DNA of 64,000 bases from Lachnospiraceae bacterium (GCA_017935565.1 JAGBHK010000024.1:35908-99907); one strand, 5' to 3'; shown: positions 53,269-63,454, numbered from the stretch's first letter. Numbers and translations: made by a program. Notes: generated from the sequence alone by a model not told the origin.

Positions 53269-53525
53269 AACACATTTTTTCACACTTTTCCACCATCGTC
53301 ACTTTGCTTATTCTTCTTTTACACCCCATTTTCCGGTCAATCGTTTTCACCATAAAAAGTCTTCAAACCATTGTATTATCAAGGCATATCTAAATTCTAT
53401 CATTATTTTAAAAAACAGTTCCAAAACACTGACCGGATTTTTTTATCATTTTCATATCTAAAATCAACTTTTCGACACACAACATCGTAACAAATGCCTA
53501 TTTTTCGCCATTTTCATCGACTGGA
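53269..53525 (-). promoter_or_regulatory. Leader of CRISPR array 2
   Basis: AACACATTTTTTCACACTT abuts the array. CCGGTCAATC (53333), GACCGGATTTTTTT (53431) and GACTGGATTTTTTT (53519) recur at nearly the same distances as in leader 1. The outermost motif lies within the 3' end of the cas6 coding region. Confidence 0.75.
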
Positions 53526-54259
53526 TTTTTTTGCAACAAGCAGCCAAGACCTATACTATTTCTAGCTCCTACACCAGCCAATAAAGCCATCTTTATCATA
53601 TCCGTAGAACCTTTAAGTTCGAATACTCCATTCCATCCTATAATTACAGTTCCTCTGTACTTGATAATTTGCTTTTCCATCGAATTACCTTTAACAGGAA
53701 TAATCTCAAATGTATCATCCTTAGGTAAATCACCATGTACTGCTTGATATTTTCTTACCAAATTATCCTTTATCATATTAGAAAAATCTTCTTCGCTTGG
53801 AGTATAGTAGTAAGTTCTTTTCTTTCCGCTTGGCAACTCAAAAGTCGAATGTATACTTATCGGTGATAATGTTTCCACTACACACGACTCATATTTCTCA
53901 TCTACACGATACGCTTCATCCAATGGCAACTCATTGTTACCAAACCGTAGTTTCCTATTTGCCTCAATGCTTTTCTTAATATAATTCTCCATTTCATCAA
54001 TATATGATGAAATAAATATGCATATCTTATCATCAAAAACAATCTTTCCACTTTTCCTATCAATGTGATTCTTTCCAATTATTTGTGAGAATGAATATAA
54101 CTTAAAAGTTCGCTTTTCCCTTTGAAAACCTTCATCGTGCAAAAACGAGGTATATGTTTCATCCTGAATCCATCCTAATATTGCTGCTTGCAATATATGA
54201 TTATATTGTATAGGAAGTCTAATTTTATCATTACATTTAAAAATCAAACAATATTTCAT
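53498..54259 (-). CDS. cas6: Cas6 crRNA-processing endoribonuclease
   Basis: Protein of 253 residues from the ATG at 54259, which overlaps the upstream stop as ATGA; a GTG at 54271 is less likely. It has a Cas6 double-RAMP layout, LQAAILGWI near the start, HDEGFQREKRTFKLYSFS and the C-terminal glycine-rich loop AGVGARNSIGLGCLL. It cuts pre-crRNA in the repeats of both arrays. A leader 2 motif is embedded in its last codons. Confidence 0.92.
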   Translation of the reverse strand: MKYCLIFKCNDKIRLPIQYNHILQAAILGWIQDETYTSFLHDEGFQREKRTFKLYSFSQIIGKNHIDRKSGKIVFDDKICIFISSYIDEMENYIKKSIEANRKLRFGNNELPLDEAYRVDEKYESCVVETLSPISIHSTFELPSGKKRTYYYTPSEEDFSNMIKDNLVRKYQAVHGDLPKDDTFEIIPVKGNSMEKQIIKYRGTVIIGWNGVFELKGSTDMIKMALLAGVGARNSIGLGCLLQKNPVDENGEK

Positions 54260-54801
54260 ATGTTCTTGCACTCATCACTTTCCTTTTTTATATTTTCAAA
54301 CACTTCTAACATTTGTGTAGCGTAAGATTTGCATTGGTTCAATAACACTATATGCCCAAGTGTTCCTTTGTTATTTGGTTTTAAATATGCTGACTTTCTC
54401 TCTTCTACCGTTCCCTTCTTGCCTCTAATATCTTTTAGCAACAAACCATATATTATTTCATTCTTATTGTAGAATTCATTCAATTGCACCTCGTCCATCT
54501 CGCTACCGCATATTTTTGACATAGAAAGAATTTCGTCAAATAATTTTTCATACATTTCTCTATACGCACTCTTGTACACATAAAACACGGGCTTATTGGT
54601 TGTATTTTCAACAAAAAAGCTTATCATTTCATCAATGTACATTTTTGCAACTTCTTGCTCACTGTATACCTTTTCATCAATTTCTACAAGTTGTGATTTT
54701 TTACCCTTAACAAGACTTTTTTCAACTTTTCTGTATAACTGGATAAATTGTTCAACATTAATCCTTACCTTCTCATTAATATTTTTTTTCACTGCTTGCA
54801 T
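54256..54801 (-). CDS. Small helical CRISPR protein, candidate Cas11-like small subunit
   Basis: Protein of 181 residues, helical and charged (INVEQFIQLYRKVEKSLVKGKK, YSEQEVAKMYIDEMISFFVE, KGTLGHIVLLNQCKSYATQML). It overlaps the CARF-HEPN gene by 26 bases and cas6 by 4 bases. The size and composition fit a type III small subunit (Csm2/Cmr5-like), which is otherwise missing from the operon. An unrelated accessory is possible. Confidence 0.55.
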   Translation of the reverse strand: MQAVKKNINEKVRINVEQFIQLYRKVEKSLVKGKKSQLVEIDEKVYSEQEVAKMYIDEMISFFVENTTNKPVFYVYKSAYREMYEKLFDEILSMSKICGSEMDEVQLNEFYNKNEIIYGLLLKDIRGKKGTVEERKSAYLKPNNKGTLGHIVLLNQCKSYATQMLEVFENIKKESDECKNI

Positions 54802-56248
54802 GATTACTATTATTCCTTAACCACACTAAATCATCATACTTTTCAATTAATCTTGCTAAATTATCTTTATTATCTTCGGTATTTCTTACATTTGTATATA
54901 AATGTAAACCTCTTAAATTTTTGTTCCTGAAAATACAATTCTTAAACTGATGAAACTTATGATTACATGATTTTATCAAGTTTTTAATAAAATATCTTGA
55001 TACATCATTTATCAAAAATTTCTGTTCATCTTTTAAATTGTTCTTCTCATTAATAAAATATTTTTTTGCACTATTAAATTCAGCCTCATCACCTTGAACA
55101 CAATAATAAAGTATATTATCTCTCACTATCTGCTCTGGAACTTTAGATTCCGCCAATGTTAAAGCTTGTTGATATAAGCCCTTCTTCAAACACCATTCTA
55201 TTATAGCAATTCTATCAACAACAACTTTTCCACTCTTTTTAACACCACCTTTTAATAGGTTTCTGTATTCGTTATCAAGCATTGGAACTAAACTGGCAAA
55301 TAATGGTTCTTTAACATCATTCTCCAAATTCATATACTTTTGTATTTCTCTTGCCAGTCTTTCTATGCCTCTCTCCATCTCTACAACATTACATAATTCT
55401 ACGGCGTCAGATACATCTCTTATAAGATTAACAATTTTCTTCTCATAAGAATCTTCAGCCCCCGAACTATTCAATTTGTCGTAATATTCACAGAATTTCT
55501 TGCCTTTTCCATAACTGAAAAACTCATCCATTCCCGATACCAAATCAAATATGTTATAACTTTTTGTTTCGTCAATTATATTATGAATTATTTTTCCTCG
55601 CTGATATGCTATGGCAATGGATTTTTCAACACTAATATCATTATTCTTAAGCATATTTAACACCGCGTTTAGCGTAAATATAGTATTTCGTTTTCCTCCT
55701 TGCATATCTACAAATATGTTGATTTTTTCGGCCTCGTTTTTCATAGGCAATATGGACATAACTATTTCCGATATAGCACTGTATTCTTTCCCTTCAACAA
55801 CTTCCACTTCGTTGAACATCTGTGATAATACTTCTTCAGTATACATTTTTTTATTATCTTCTAATAAATTCATACAGTTCATTTCATTATCACCAAAGAT
55901 TTCTGTTGCACTATCATCTATTTGTGAGAAATCAATTTGTTGGCTTTCTCCTGTAACAAACTGCTTTACTTTTTCTATGTAATATTCCTTTGGTGAAATA
56001 TCAGTCATTTCATTAAACTCAACAGTTTTTTTCAACGCTTCTTCTGTGCAAAGCATATATATTTTATCTATTTTTCTATTACTTTTAGCCAAATCACATA
56101 TAATATATTTACTTCCCGGCTCTAATTGATAACGACTTGCCACAACCTCCATTTGCTTGCCTGTTTTCACATAATAATAGTTATCCTCTTTTATATGTGT
56201 ATTGAATTCGCTTAATGCTAACAAAAGTACATTTTTTTCTTTTTGCAT
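54776..56248 (-). CDS. CARF-HEPN effector (TM1812/Csx2-like RNase)
   Basis: Protein of 490 residues. The N-terminal half is Rossmann-like: VLLLALSEFNT, KYIICDL and the glycine-containing IFVDMQGGKRNTIFTLNAVLNML (D181-R187), which corresponds to the TM1812-type DxTHGxR ligand motif. The C-terminal half is helical and ends with DDLVWLRNNSNHASSEKKY, where R478-x4-H483 is the HEPN RNase motif. It would be switched on by cyclic oligoadenylate from Cas10 and degrade RNA. It lies in the middle of the operon, not beside it, so it is a core component here. Confidence 0.82.
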   Translation of the reverse strand: MQKEKNVLLLALSEFNTHIKEDNYYYVKTGKQMEVVASRYQLEPGSKYIICDLAKSNRKIDKIYMLCTEEALKKTVEFNEMTDISPKEYYIEKVKQFVTGESQQIDFSQIDDSATEIFGDNEMNCMNLLEDNKKMYTEEVLSQMFNEVEVVEGKEYSAISEIVMSILPMKNEAEKINIFVDMQGGKRNTIFTLNAVLNMLKNNDISVEKSIAIAYQRGKIIHNIIDETKSYNIFDLVSGMDEFFSYGKGKKFCEYYDKLNSSGAEDSYEKKIVNLIRDVSDAVELCNVVEMERGIERLAREIQKYMNLENDVKEPLFASLVPMLDNEYRNLLKGGVKKSGKVVVDRIAIIEWCLKKGLYQQALTLAESKVPEQIVRDNILYYCVQGDEAEFNSAKKYFINEKNNLKDEQKFLINDVSRYFIKNLIKSCNHKFHQFKNCIFRNKNLRGLHLYTNVRNTEDNKDNLARLIEKYDDLVWLRNNSNHASSEKKY

Positions 56249-56262
56249 AATTCATCTTGCTC

Positions 56263-58101
56263 CTATCTGTCAGTTTTTATATATTTAAGCACTGGTAATG
56301 TATTATCCTCGTCATTAATATTTGGAAGCCTTTTTGCATCATTTCTATAACCACTATTAGAACCAATCTTTCCACCATTCTTATTTTGCGAGAACCATCT
56401 ATGTGCTGCGATATCATTTGCTTTAGGCTCATCTGCACTATTGTAATCAACATAAGGATATCTAACATCCAAACCTTTCATACTGTTAATATTAGCTATT
56501 TTAAGCAATGACTCAATAATATCTTTATCTCCGTCAATTGTCTTTACTTCCTCAATATCGGCACATTCGTCCAAAGCATATTGTCCTTTCATTATGTTTC
56601 GTTCAATTTGCTTATCAATAACTATTTTTACACTACCTAATCCAAACGGTTTGCCATGACCTATTTTGTGACAATATTCACTATTTTCCTTATTCTCGCT
56701 TAATGTAAGTGACCAAATAAGTTCATCTAATTGTTTCTTGCTGATTCCATCATAATACACCCTAAATTCAAATACATTATTGCTATCAAGTGCTTCGTAA
56801 GTTGCATTCATTTTTCCTTTATTAACTGATACAATCTTACTCAAATCTGATTTTCTCATATCATGCCAATAATATTTTCTGCCTTTTATCTCACAACTTG
56901 GGTCATCATATGAAGCACCATTAGTGTAAAACAACAAGTATGATATTCTAGGTGTACTTAATTCGCCTAATGTCTTGTATTCAGACATAGGATTCTTACT
57001 TACACATATAGCATCTGTGATTCTCACTTTGCTTCCTGCACTTTCTTCATTTCCAACCATACCAAACAGTTGACATGCCTTACACATATCTTTTCTATTT
57101 CTGCATGGTCTTTTTGCGCCTACAATATTTCCCATTCTATTGTCATAAGCTTTTCTACCAATAGAAGCCAATGATAATTTAATATTTCCTTTTTCTTCTG
57201 TATACCATGCTGGAATATATCCATTATCTCTAGCCTCTTTATATCCTTTATAGAATTCACCCTTTTTCTGCTTGTTTATAGCAGCATTATTGTATGTATC
57301 ATAGATAATATCCAACACCTCTATATTTACATCTTTCTTAATCGCCTCGTTTGAATCTAATGTAAATATTGACTCATTGCGTTTTTTTATAAAACGCTCT
57401 CCAATAAAGAGATAGCCTTCTTTATATTCTCTTTGCGCTGCAGGTGGCATCTTAGAATACTCCTCTTGAGTTATATATTCTTTTACCCTTCTACCACCAT
57501 TTTTCTTTGGAACATATAATCTTCTTCCAAAACCTAATTTTTTTAATTCTGAAATAGTTACCTTCTTACAATTATTAGGTTCTTTTTCATAATCATTTTT
57601 CTTATAATCTCTAACAAAAAGTGCTTGTCTTTCAGCCTTATATAAATCCCATTTGCCTTCTTTATCTCTTATCAACATTCCTGGTTTATATACACTCTCA
57701 TCCCTCATAGTTACAATCTGTTCCTCTTTTGTTGTTGAAAAGCAGGAATCTGTTGCTGTTTCATAAGCACTTCGCAATACCCCTCTTATACTACTTCCTG
57801 GAATAACAAATTTCTCATCATATCTAAAGAAATCATATTGCTTATGCTCTGGAATTCTATCCGATACCTTTTCTGTCATAACATCAGGTATAACTAATGG
57901 TGTTTTCGTAATTAATCTACATTCTAATACACCTGTATGTAATTTTTCATTTTCGGATTGAACATATGATTTTTTATCCTTTCCCACAGGCACAAAATTA
58001 TACGGATTAACAAATCCCTCATCACTACAGAACTTATATGAAAAACTACTCTTCTTAAAATTTTTATTATATTTATTTCCACCATAGTTGTTATAAGCCA
58101 T
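56263..58101 (-). CDS. Large RAMP (Cas7-like) protein, TIGR03986-like
   Basis: Protein of 612 residues from the ATG at 58101, with GGAG before it; an upstream ATG overlaps csx19. RAMP motifs are present: GVLECRLITKTPLVIPD, VIPGSSIRGVLRSAYE and the C-terminal GHGKPFGLGSVKI glycine loop. The middle contains a cysteine pair (CRNRKDMCKACQLFGMVGNE) that may bind zinc. It forms a backbone subunit of the effector complex. A long insertion around residues 200-300 is charged. Confidence 0.82.
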   Translation of the reverse strand: MAYNNYGGNKYNKNFKKSSFSYKFCSDEGFVNPYNFVPVGKDKKSYVQSENEKLHTGVLECRLITKTPLVIPDVMTEKVSDRIPEHKQYDFFRYDEKFVIPGSSIRGVLRSAYETATDSCFSTTKEEQIVTMRDESVYKPGMLIRDKEGKWDLYKAERQALFVRDYKKNDYEKEPNNCKKVTISELKKLGFGRRLYVPKKNGGRRVKEYITQEEYSKMPPAAQREYKEGYLFIGERFIKKRNESIFTLDSNEAIKKDVNIEVLDIIYDTYNNAAINKQKKGEFYKGYKEARDNGYIPAWYTEEKGNIKLSLASIGRKAYDNRMGNIVGAKRPCRNRKDMCKACQLFGMVGNEESAGSKVRITDAICVSKNPMSEYKTLGELSTPRISYLLFYTNGASYDDPSCEIKGRKYYWHDMRKSDLSKIVSVNKGKMNATYEALDSNNVFEFRVYYDGISKKQLDELIWSLTLSENKENSEYCHKIGHGKPFGLGSVKIVIDKQIERNIMKGQYALDECADIEEVKTIDGDKDIIESLLKIANINSMKGLDVRYPYVDYNSADEPKANDIAAHRWFSQNKNGGKIGSNSGYRNDAKRLPNINDEDNTLPVLKYIKTDR

Positions 58102-58102
58102 A

Positions 58103-58507
58103 TTATTCACTCCTTCCCACAAAATCTGCTAATCGCCAATCATATATATATGCTTGTCCAGATTCATCATATCTAATGTGATTAACTAATTTAATTTTTT
58201 CTTTTCCTACAAGTGCTTCCCAGTTATTATCCTCTAAAATCTGGTAATCTTCATACATATCTGTTCCATCATTTTTTAGAATCCTACAATTAAACTTTCT
58301 TCCTACATCACTTCTAAAAATGTGCAATTCACAATCATTATCAAACACTCTCATATCTAGTAATTTGTTTATGTATTCTTCACTTGATAATGCAATTTCT
58401 CCATTATATTTACTCACTCGAACCTCATCTGTAAGAATAACAACTGCGTAACCTGATTTTATTTCACAGTCTTTCAATTTTTCAATAAATTCATCCCAAT
58501 TATACAT
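58103..58507 (-). CDS. Csx19-like type III-D accessory protein
   Basis: Protein of 134 residues from the ATG at 58507 (MYNWDEFIEKLKDCE), which has GGAGG 9 bases upstream and overlaps the upstream stop. A longer frame to 58570 overlaps the preceding gene in another frame. It is an acidic alpha/beta protein with WEALVGKEKIKLVNHIRYD and YIYDWRLADF. Small size and position between RAMP genes match Csx19 of type III-D loci. Function unknown. Confidence 0.65.
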   Translation of the reverse strand: MYNWDEFIEKLKDCEIKSGYAVVILTDEVRVSKYNGEIALSSEEYINKLLDMRVFDNDCELHIFRSDVGRKFNCRILKNDGTDMYEDYQILEDNNWEALVGKEKIKLVNHIRYDESGQAYIYDWRLADFVGRSE

Positions 58508-59732
58508 TTTCAAGTACCTCCATAATGCTCTCATACATACTGTCATTGCAAATAGCCAGCGATTGTCCATTTATAGTAATACTCTCAACTTCAAACAGAC
58601 CATGACCAACAGATGTTTCACCACCCACAGCCATAAATCCCATATGCAAGTCTACTATAGATATTGCTAATTTCTCGTAAAACTCTCTTGTACATTTACA
58701 TTCAATTGATATTGTAAGTTCTGTTTTTCCTCCGTAATACATCTTTTCTGTAAATAATGCATTATCAACACAACCTCCAGTAAATCTATCTATGGCATTT
58801 CTTGTCACGATTTTAGCTTTAGCACCAATTATCTCGCTTTCCGAAAAATAAATTTTTGATTTTGCTTTAGTAGAACCAAATATCTCATCTTCGTTCTTAT
58901 ATCCTAATTTTTTCATATTGTGAAGGAAACAGCCTGCCCAAGAGGTTCCTGGAATAACCGGAATCTCTGTTTCATTTCTTATGTAAGCCAATTGCTTGTG
59001 GTCTGGATTAGTATCTGATGCACTTATATCAGTTGTATAAACACGGATACTTATCGGTCCTTCTTGCTTTAACCCCAAAGTAATATATACACATTCATTG
59101 CATACTGTATCTACGAGTTTTTCGTCATTCAATACATCTTTTACACTTTCAATATTTTGCCATTTCTCGTCATCGTAGATATCAAATTCAAGCCATTTAT
59201 CTATATCCGACGACATATCAAAACTAACTCTCTTTATATCCTTTACACAAACTTGTCCTAGTCCTCTCTGTGTTTTACCGCCAATATTAATGTTACCATT
59301 GCTCCATTCATTTGCTATAGTTTGTATAATATCAGCATCTTCATCAAATCTATCCTGCTCAACATAAGTTACAAACTCCACTCCTGGTTCCAATATTTCA
59401 AAATCAAATTTAGAACCACTTATGGCTGTTTTATATTCGTCAAGGCTTACACAATCTCTCTTTCCAATCTTAAATTCCATAGACTTAAGTGTAGCATCAT
59501 ATACTATAACTTTGCTAGTGTCAGCGTTTTGGCCATCTATTTTTCCAAAATAGTATTCTTGTTTATTTTTATCAAATAAAGCCCTGTATATACCCGCAAG
59601 TGTGGTCCCTGGAATATATGGTACTCCACGTCCATCTCTTACAATATCCTTATCCGTTGTATCATTAGCACCACTTCCAATTGCAAGTGCTGACTTAAGA
59701 CTGAAATCTATTCTATAATATAATTTTTCCAT
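58500..59732 (-). CDS. Tandem RAMP (Csm3-like twice) protein
   Basis: Protein of 410 residues with two Cas7-like modules. The first has LKSALAIGSGANDTT and YIPGTTLAGIYRALFD, with the glycine loop IGGKTQRGLGQV. The second has LKQEGPISIRVYT, VIPGTSWAGCFLHNMKKLG and the loop VGGETSVGHGLFEV. Fusion of Csm3-like units is a hallmark of type III-D and of the related single-chain type III-E effector. Conserved Asp residues in the first module (KDIVRDGRG) may cut target RNA. Confidence 0.82.
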   Translation of the reverse strand: MEKLYYRIDFSLKSALAIGSGANDTTDKDIVRDGRGVPYIPGTTLAGIYRALFDKNKQEYYFGKIDGQNADTSKVIVYDATLKSMEFKIGKRDCVSLDEYKTAISGSKFDFEILEPGVEFVTYVEQDRFDEDADIIQTIANEWSNGNINIGGKTQRGLGQVCVKDIKRVSFDMSSDIDKWLEFDIYDDEKWQNIESVKDVLNDEKLVDTVCNECVYITLGLKQEGPISIRVYTTDISASDTNPDHKQLAYIRNETEIPVIPGTSWAGCFLHNMKKLGYKNEDEIFGSTKAKSKIYFSESEIIGAKAKIVTRNAIDRFTGGCVDNALFTEKMYYGGKTELTISIECKCTREFYEKLAISIVDLHMGFMAVGGETSVGHGLFEVESITINGQSLAICNDSMYESIMEVLENV

Positions 59733-59733
59733 A

Positions 59734-61896
59734 CTACTTATCCCCTTTCGCCAGCTTATACTTTTGATTCACAAGAATACTCTTTAAATATTCATGCCAT
59801 ATCTCGTTTGCTATCTGCTGCTTTTTTACAAATTTATCATCACCATATAAAGCATCTATGTTAGAACTTATCTCTATTGCTGCTTTAGATTTCCCTATCA
59901 TTTTTTCCATATCAGGAGCATTATCCGAGTTAAAAATATATTTGTAAATAAAACTCATTACTGCATCGTGTTCACTTTTTCTCTTTATTGAATCTACTCG
60001 CTTAATAAATTCTTCATAATCATTTCCACTTTCAATAAGCATAAGTGACACTCTACCCACTGTTGACGCATTTAGTTTCATATTATCTATTGAATAAGCA
60101 TTAAGTTTAATCGCATCCAATAAATCATTCTTCATGAGTTTTTCAAGCATCACCTTTACTTCCTTAATGTTTATATCAGAGCCTGAAGTTGTATTTTCTT
60201 GGTTTTCAATATTTTCATTAATTTTGTATTTCATCGAATTTATTTTTTCTATTCTTATTGCACCATATCCTTCTAAATTTCTTTCTCCAACCATAGATGC
60301 ATATATACTTGATTCTCCTTTAACTTTGAACACAAAAGCACTTCCTGCACATACAGCTGGCATAAATAATCTCTTCATATTCCATTTTGTATTGTATCCT
60401 GTAATTATTTTTGTGCTCATATAAGAAACACTTTCCCCTTCTTCATCATAAGCGTCAATACCTAATTGTTTCATCAATGCATGTCTTACCTGAGAGTATT
60501 TATTAGTATAAGCGTTATCCTCTATAAAAATACCATCGCTTTCTAATGTCACCACAATCTCTTCGTTAGCGTTAATCTTTAATTCTTTAGCTTCATATCT
60601 GCTCACTGTTATCTTATCAACTTTACATTGACCATACTGAGCAGTTTTTGACTTTCCTAATCTTAACGTCATAGTTGTTAAAATATCTTTCAATATATCT
60701 ATATACTTTTTGGCCCCAACTATCTTTCCTGCAAATTTTTGATTTTCTTCCAACACTCTAAATGAATAAAGTTTTTCATCACTACTATCATTTTTGTGAG
60801 TATGGTGATAAATAATAGACATACTCGGTTCAATAAAAGAAATCTCTTCATTATCCTTAATATATGCATATTTTGATGTTATTTTCTTCGGTTGATTTCC
60901 ATCATTTGTACTATAGTCTTTATCACTCCTGCATAACTCTTCGCATTTACCAAGAACATTAACTATTTTTTTGCTTTTTTTAAGTTTTCTAATATACTGT
61001 GGTACAGGTGTATATTCTCTATCAATATCATCAGTTATGTAAGCATTACTGAATTCCACTTTACCACTCAGAAAAATATCTTTAAATTCTTCATCATTTT
61101 TATTGTTTTTAAGATATGTTCCTGCCAATGCCCCAAGAATACTTTGTCCATTTACATAATTCTCACTTTTACCATCATCTGAAGCACTTAGCATAAGTGG
61201 CTGGGTATTTGTAAAGACATATTCCAAAACAACTTTTTCTTCACCATCAGTACCAATCGTATTATCTACATTATCAATAACATCTTCACATTCAATCTCT
61301 GAACTTATTATTCTACAACTCACATTACCAAGGCCTCTATTTCGCGACATTCCAATGTGTCTTAATGCCTTTACTAATTTTTCTACTGTGTCATCATCAA
61401 CATTTTCATATTCAATTTCCGCATAAAATACCATTTCCTTGCCATCTAATGCCGAATATTGATTTACAACTCTCATAAATCGTAAAGAGTTAGATAATGC
61501 TATTCCATTATTGTCATCAATAGCTGTTTGTGACTTTACTCTAGTATATATATCTAATACTTTCTGTTGAGATACATAATTTTTGTATTCTGAATTTGAA
61601 TTTTTAATTAAAGTAAGTTCTCTATCTATTTTTTTCATTTCAGCAGGATAAGCATTTGAGATAATCAAACCATTTGCAGCTATATCATCACCTTTACCAA
61701 ATATCTTTTTTATTTCTTCTCTATCAAACATATATTTCGCAACATCACGCAAACATCCTTTTATTCTTTTTCCAGGTATATAAGGGATTCCATTTCTGTT
61801 GTAACATACATCGGTATCTATCAATCCAGCATACGCATATCCTGATGCTATGCACAAATCAGATTTTAATTTTATTTCTAATATCTTCTTACTCAT
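59734..61896 (-). CDS. Csx10-like RAMP (Cas5-type) protein of type III-D
   Basis: Protein of 720 residues with GGGAGG before the ATG. The first RAMP module has LCIASGYAYAGLIDTDV, YIPGKRIKGCLRDVAKYMFD, IFGKGDDIAANGLIISNAYP and the loop MSRNRGLGNVSC. A second module has MLSASDDGKSENYVNGQSILGAL and LRLGKSKTAQYGQCKV. The C-terminal 130 residues are helical, possibly a Cas11-like extension. Csx10 replaces Csm4/Cmr3 in type III-D and binds the crRNA 5' tag. Confidence 0.85.
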   Translation of the reverse strand: MSKKILEIKLKSDLCIASGYAYAGLIDTDVCYNRNGIPYIPGKRIKGCLRDVAKYMFDREEIKKIFGKGDDIAANGLIISNAYPAEMKKIDRELTLIKNSNSEYKNYVSQQKVLDIYTRVKSQTAIDDNNGIALSNSLRFMRVVNQYSALDGKEMVFYAEIEYENVDDDTVEKLVKALRHIGMSRNRGLGNVSCRIISSEIECEDVIDNVDNTIGTDGEEKVVLEYVFTNTQPLMLSASDDGKSENYVNGQSILGALAGTYLKNNKNDEEFKDIFLSGKVEFSNAYITDDIDREYTPVPQYIRKLKKSKKIVNVLGKCEELCRSDKDYSTNDGNQPKKITSKYAYIKDNEEISFIEPSMSIIYHHTHKNDSSDEKLYSFRVLEENQKFAGKIVGAKKYIDILKDILTTMTLRLGKSKTAQYGQCKVDKITVSRYEAKELKINANEEIVVTLESDGIFIEDNAYTNKYSQVRHALMKQLGIDAYDEEGESVSYMSTKIITGYNTKWNMKRLFMPAVCAGSAFVFKVKGESSIYASMVGERNLEGYGAIRIEKINSMKYKINENIENQENTTSGSDINIKEVKVMLEKLMKNDLLDAIKLNAYSIDNMKLNASTVGRVSLMLIESGNDYEEFIKRVDSIKRKSEHDAVMSFIYKYIFNSDNAPDMEKMIGKSKAAIEISSNIDALYGDDKFVKKQQIANEIWHEYLKSILVNQKYKLAKGDK

Positions 61897-61912
61897 CTAC
61901 ATTTCCTCCCAT

Positions 61913-63454
61913 TTATTCTTTTTCTGCAAACCACAAATCATACACTATCGTAATATCATAAATTAAATTTCGTAATTTTTCTTCATCTTCTATCTTTAGC
62001 ATTCTTTTTGTTTCTTCAAAACTCAAAAGTGTCTCATCACTAGAATGTGCACGAATTCTATTCCATTCCATTTTTAGGCTACTAATACTTTTCTTTGCCG
62101 GTTCTGCCAGTCCTTTTACATTTGACCTTGCCATTTTGTTAAGCTGTTCAACCAGCATTTCCACTTGTTGTGTGCATATACATCTATCGTCTATTATCTC
62201 CCCAACATACCAAGGCTTACTTATGATACCCTCGGACTCTGTTTCCCTTATAGACTCTAAATCTATACCTATACCACTCTGGCAATAATGAAAATCTACA
62301 AAATTCGCCTCCTCGCATTTCATATCTTTCATACGTATCTTGCCACTTTCACAACATTCTTCAGCTATTCTATATGCTTCGTAATATGGTGCATGACTAT
62401 GAAAAATTGCCACACCTGCACACGCACTTCCTTTATCTTTTAAACCATCAAAATACACTTTAATAATATCTTTCGCATCAAATGCATTACAAATAAAGTT
62501 AATTTCATCACCCGCAAAAACTATAAATCTACTCTTTTTTCTATCTTCCTCATGCTCATATTTTTTTTCTAAATATTTTTCTATATCGTTCTTTCTGTCA
62601 GTTACATAATCTTTCTGTATACTGTCAGAAAACTCTCGCAAAGAATTTACACAACTTTCATAATCTTTTTTATCAGCTATGCAATCTTGCACCTTTGCTC
62701 CCATACCATTGCCATCTATGTATATAATTGCTAAATGGCTATCTACACCTTTTTCCTTTACTAAATTATCCAAAAACACTTCGCCAAACTCATCTTTATT
62801 TTTCTTATATTCCAATTCATATTTCTTATATTTTGCATAACTTTCTCTCGTTACTGCCCTTTCTTCCTTCTTGCCATCATTTCTAGTTATAATTATGTTT
62901 TTATATAAAGGCATTGATGTCATATAATCAACTTTTGTAAACGGAAATACTTGAGCAGGTACACTTGCAGACTCATGTGCTTCGATGCTTCGATGTTTCT
63001 TATACAACCTATCTCTGTCTCCTTTATAATCACTAAAATCATCGATTTCAACATACGTGCACAAAACTTTTAATGAATATGTCTTTTCAATAACTTTTTT
63101 CGTAAATATCTTATTTACTAACTTACATACCTCTTCATTTTTATACAAAACGAAGAAATTTCCTCCACCATCATAGACAACTTCTCCGATATATTGATCG
63201 CCATCCATTCTTTCCTTAAATAAGTTAGTATTAAAAGAACTTTCGCTTTCTCTTCTATACGAATATATTGCAGGTAATGCATCTTCATTTCCTCGAACTT
63301 CTACAGCTGCGTCAAACAAAGAATCCTCAAAAATATCTCTAATAATCGCTGACGCACCAACAATTTCTTTAATATGATTATTTCTAAATATATATTCTTG
63401 TTTTCCTCTTACGTCGTACATTGCAAGTACATATTTTTTTCCTTCATACATCAT
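61913..63454 (-). CDS. cas10: Cas10 without HD domain, cyclase-type palm
   Basis: Protein of 513 residues, shorter than usual. It begins directly with a palm region (VLAMYDVRGKQEYIFRNNHIKEIVGASAI) and has no HD nuclease. YDGGGNFFVLY (94-104) marks the first palm, and the second has IIYIDGNGMG (D247) and IVFAGDEINFI (A314-G-D-E317), where GGDD is usual. D316 and E317 keep two acidic ligands, as in GGDEF cyclases, so cyclic-oligoadenylate synthesis is plausible. Without HD it should not cut ssDNA. Confidence 0.87.
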   Translation of the reverse strand: MMYEGKKYVLAMYDVRGKQEYIFRNNHIKEIVGASAIIRDIFEDSLFDAAVEVRGNEDALPAIYSYRRESESSFNTNLFKERMDGDQYIGEVVYDGGGNFFVLYKNEEVCKLVNKIFTKKVIEKTYSLKVLCTYVEIDDFSDYKGDRDRLYKKHRSIEAHESASVPAQVFPFTKVDYMTSMPLYKNIIITRNDGKKEERAVTRESYAKYKKYELEYKKNKDEFGEVFLDNLVKEKGVDSHLAIIYIDGNGMGAKVQDCIADKKDYESCVNSLREFSDSIQKDYVTDRKNDIEKYLEKKYEHEEDRKKSRFIVFAGDEINFICNAFDAKDIIKVYFDGLKDKGSACAGVAIFHSHAPYYEAYRIAEECCESGKIRMKDMKCEEANFVDFHYCQSGIGIDLESIRETESEGIISKPWYVGEIIDDRCICTQQVEMLVEQLNKMARSNVKGLAEPAKKSISSLKMEWNRIRAHSSDETLLSFEETKRMLKIEDEEKLRNLIYDITIVYDLWFAEKE

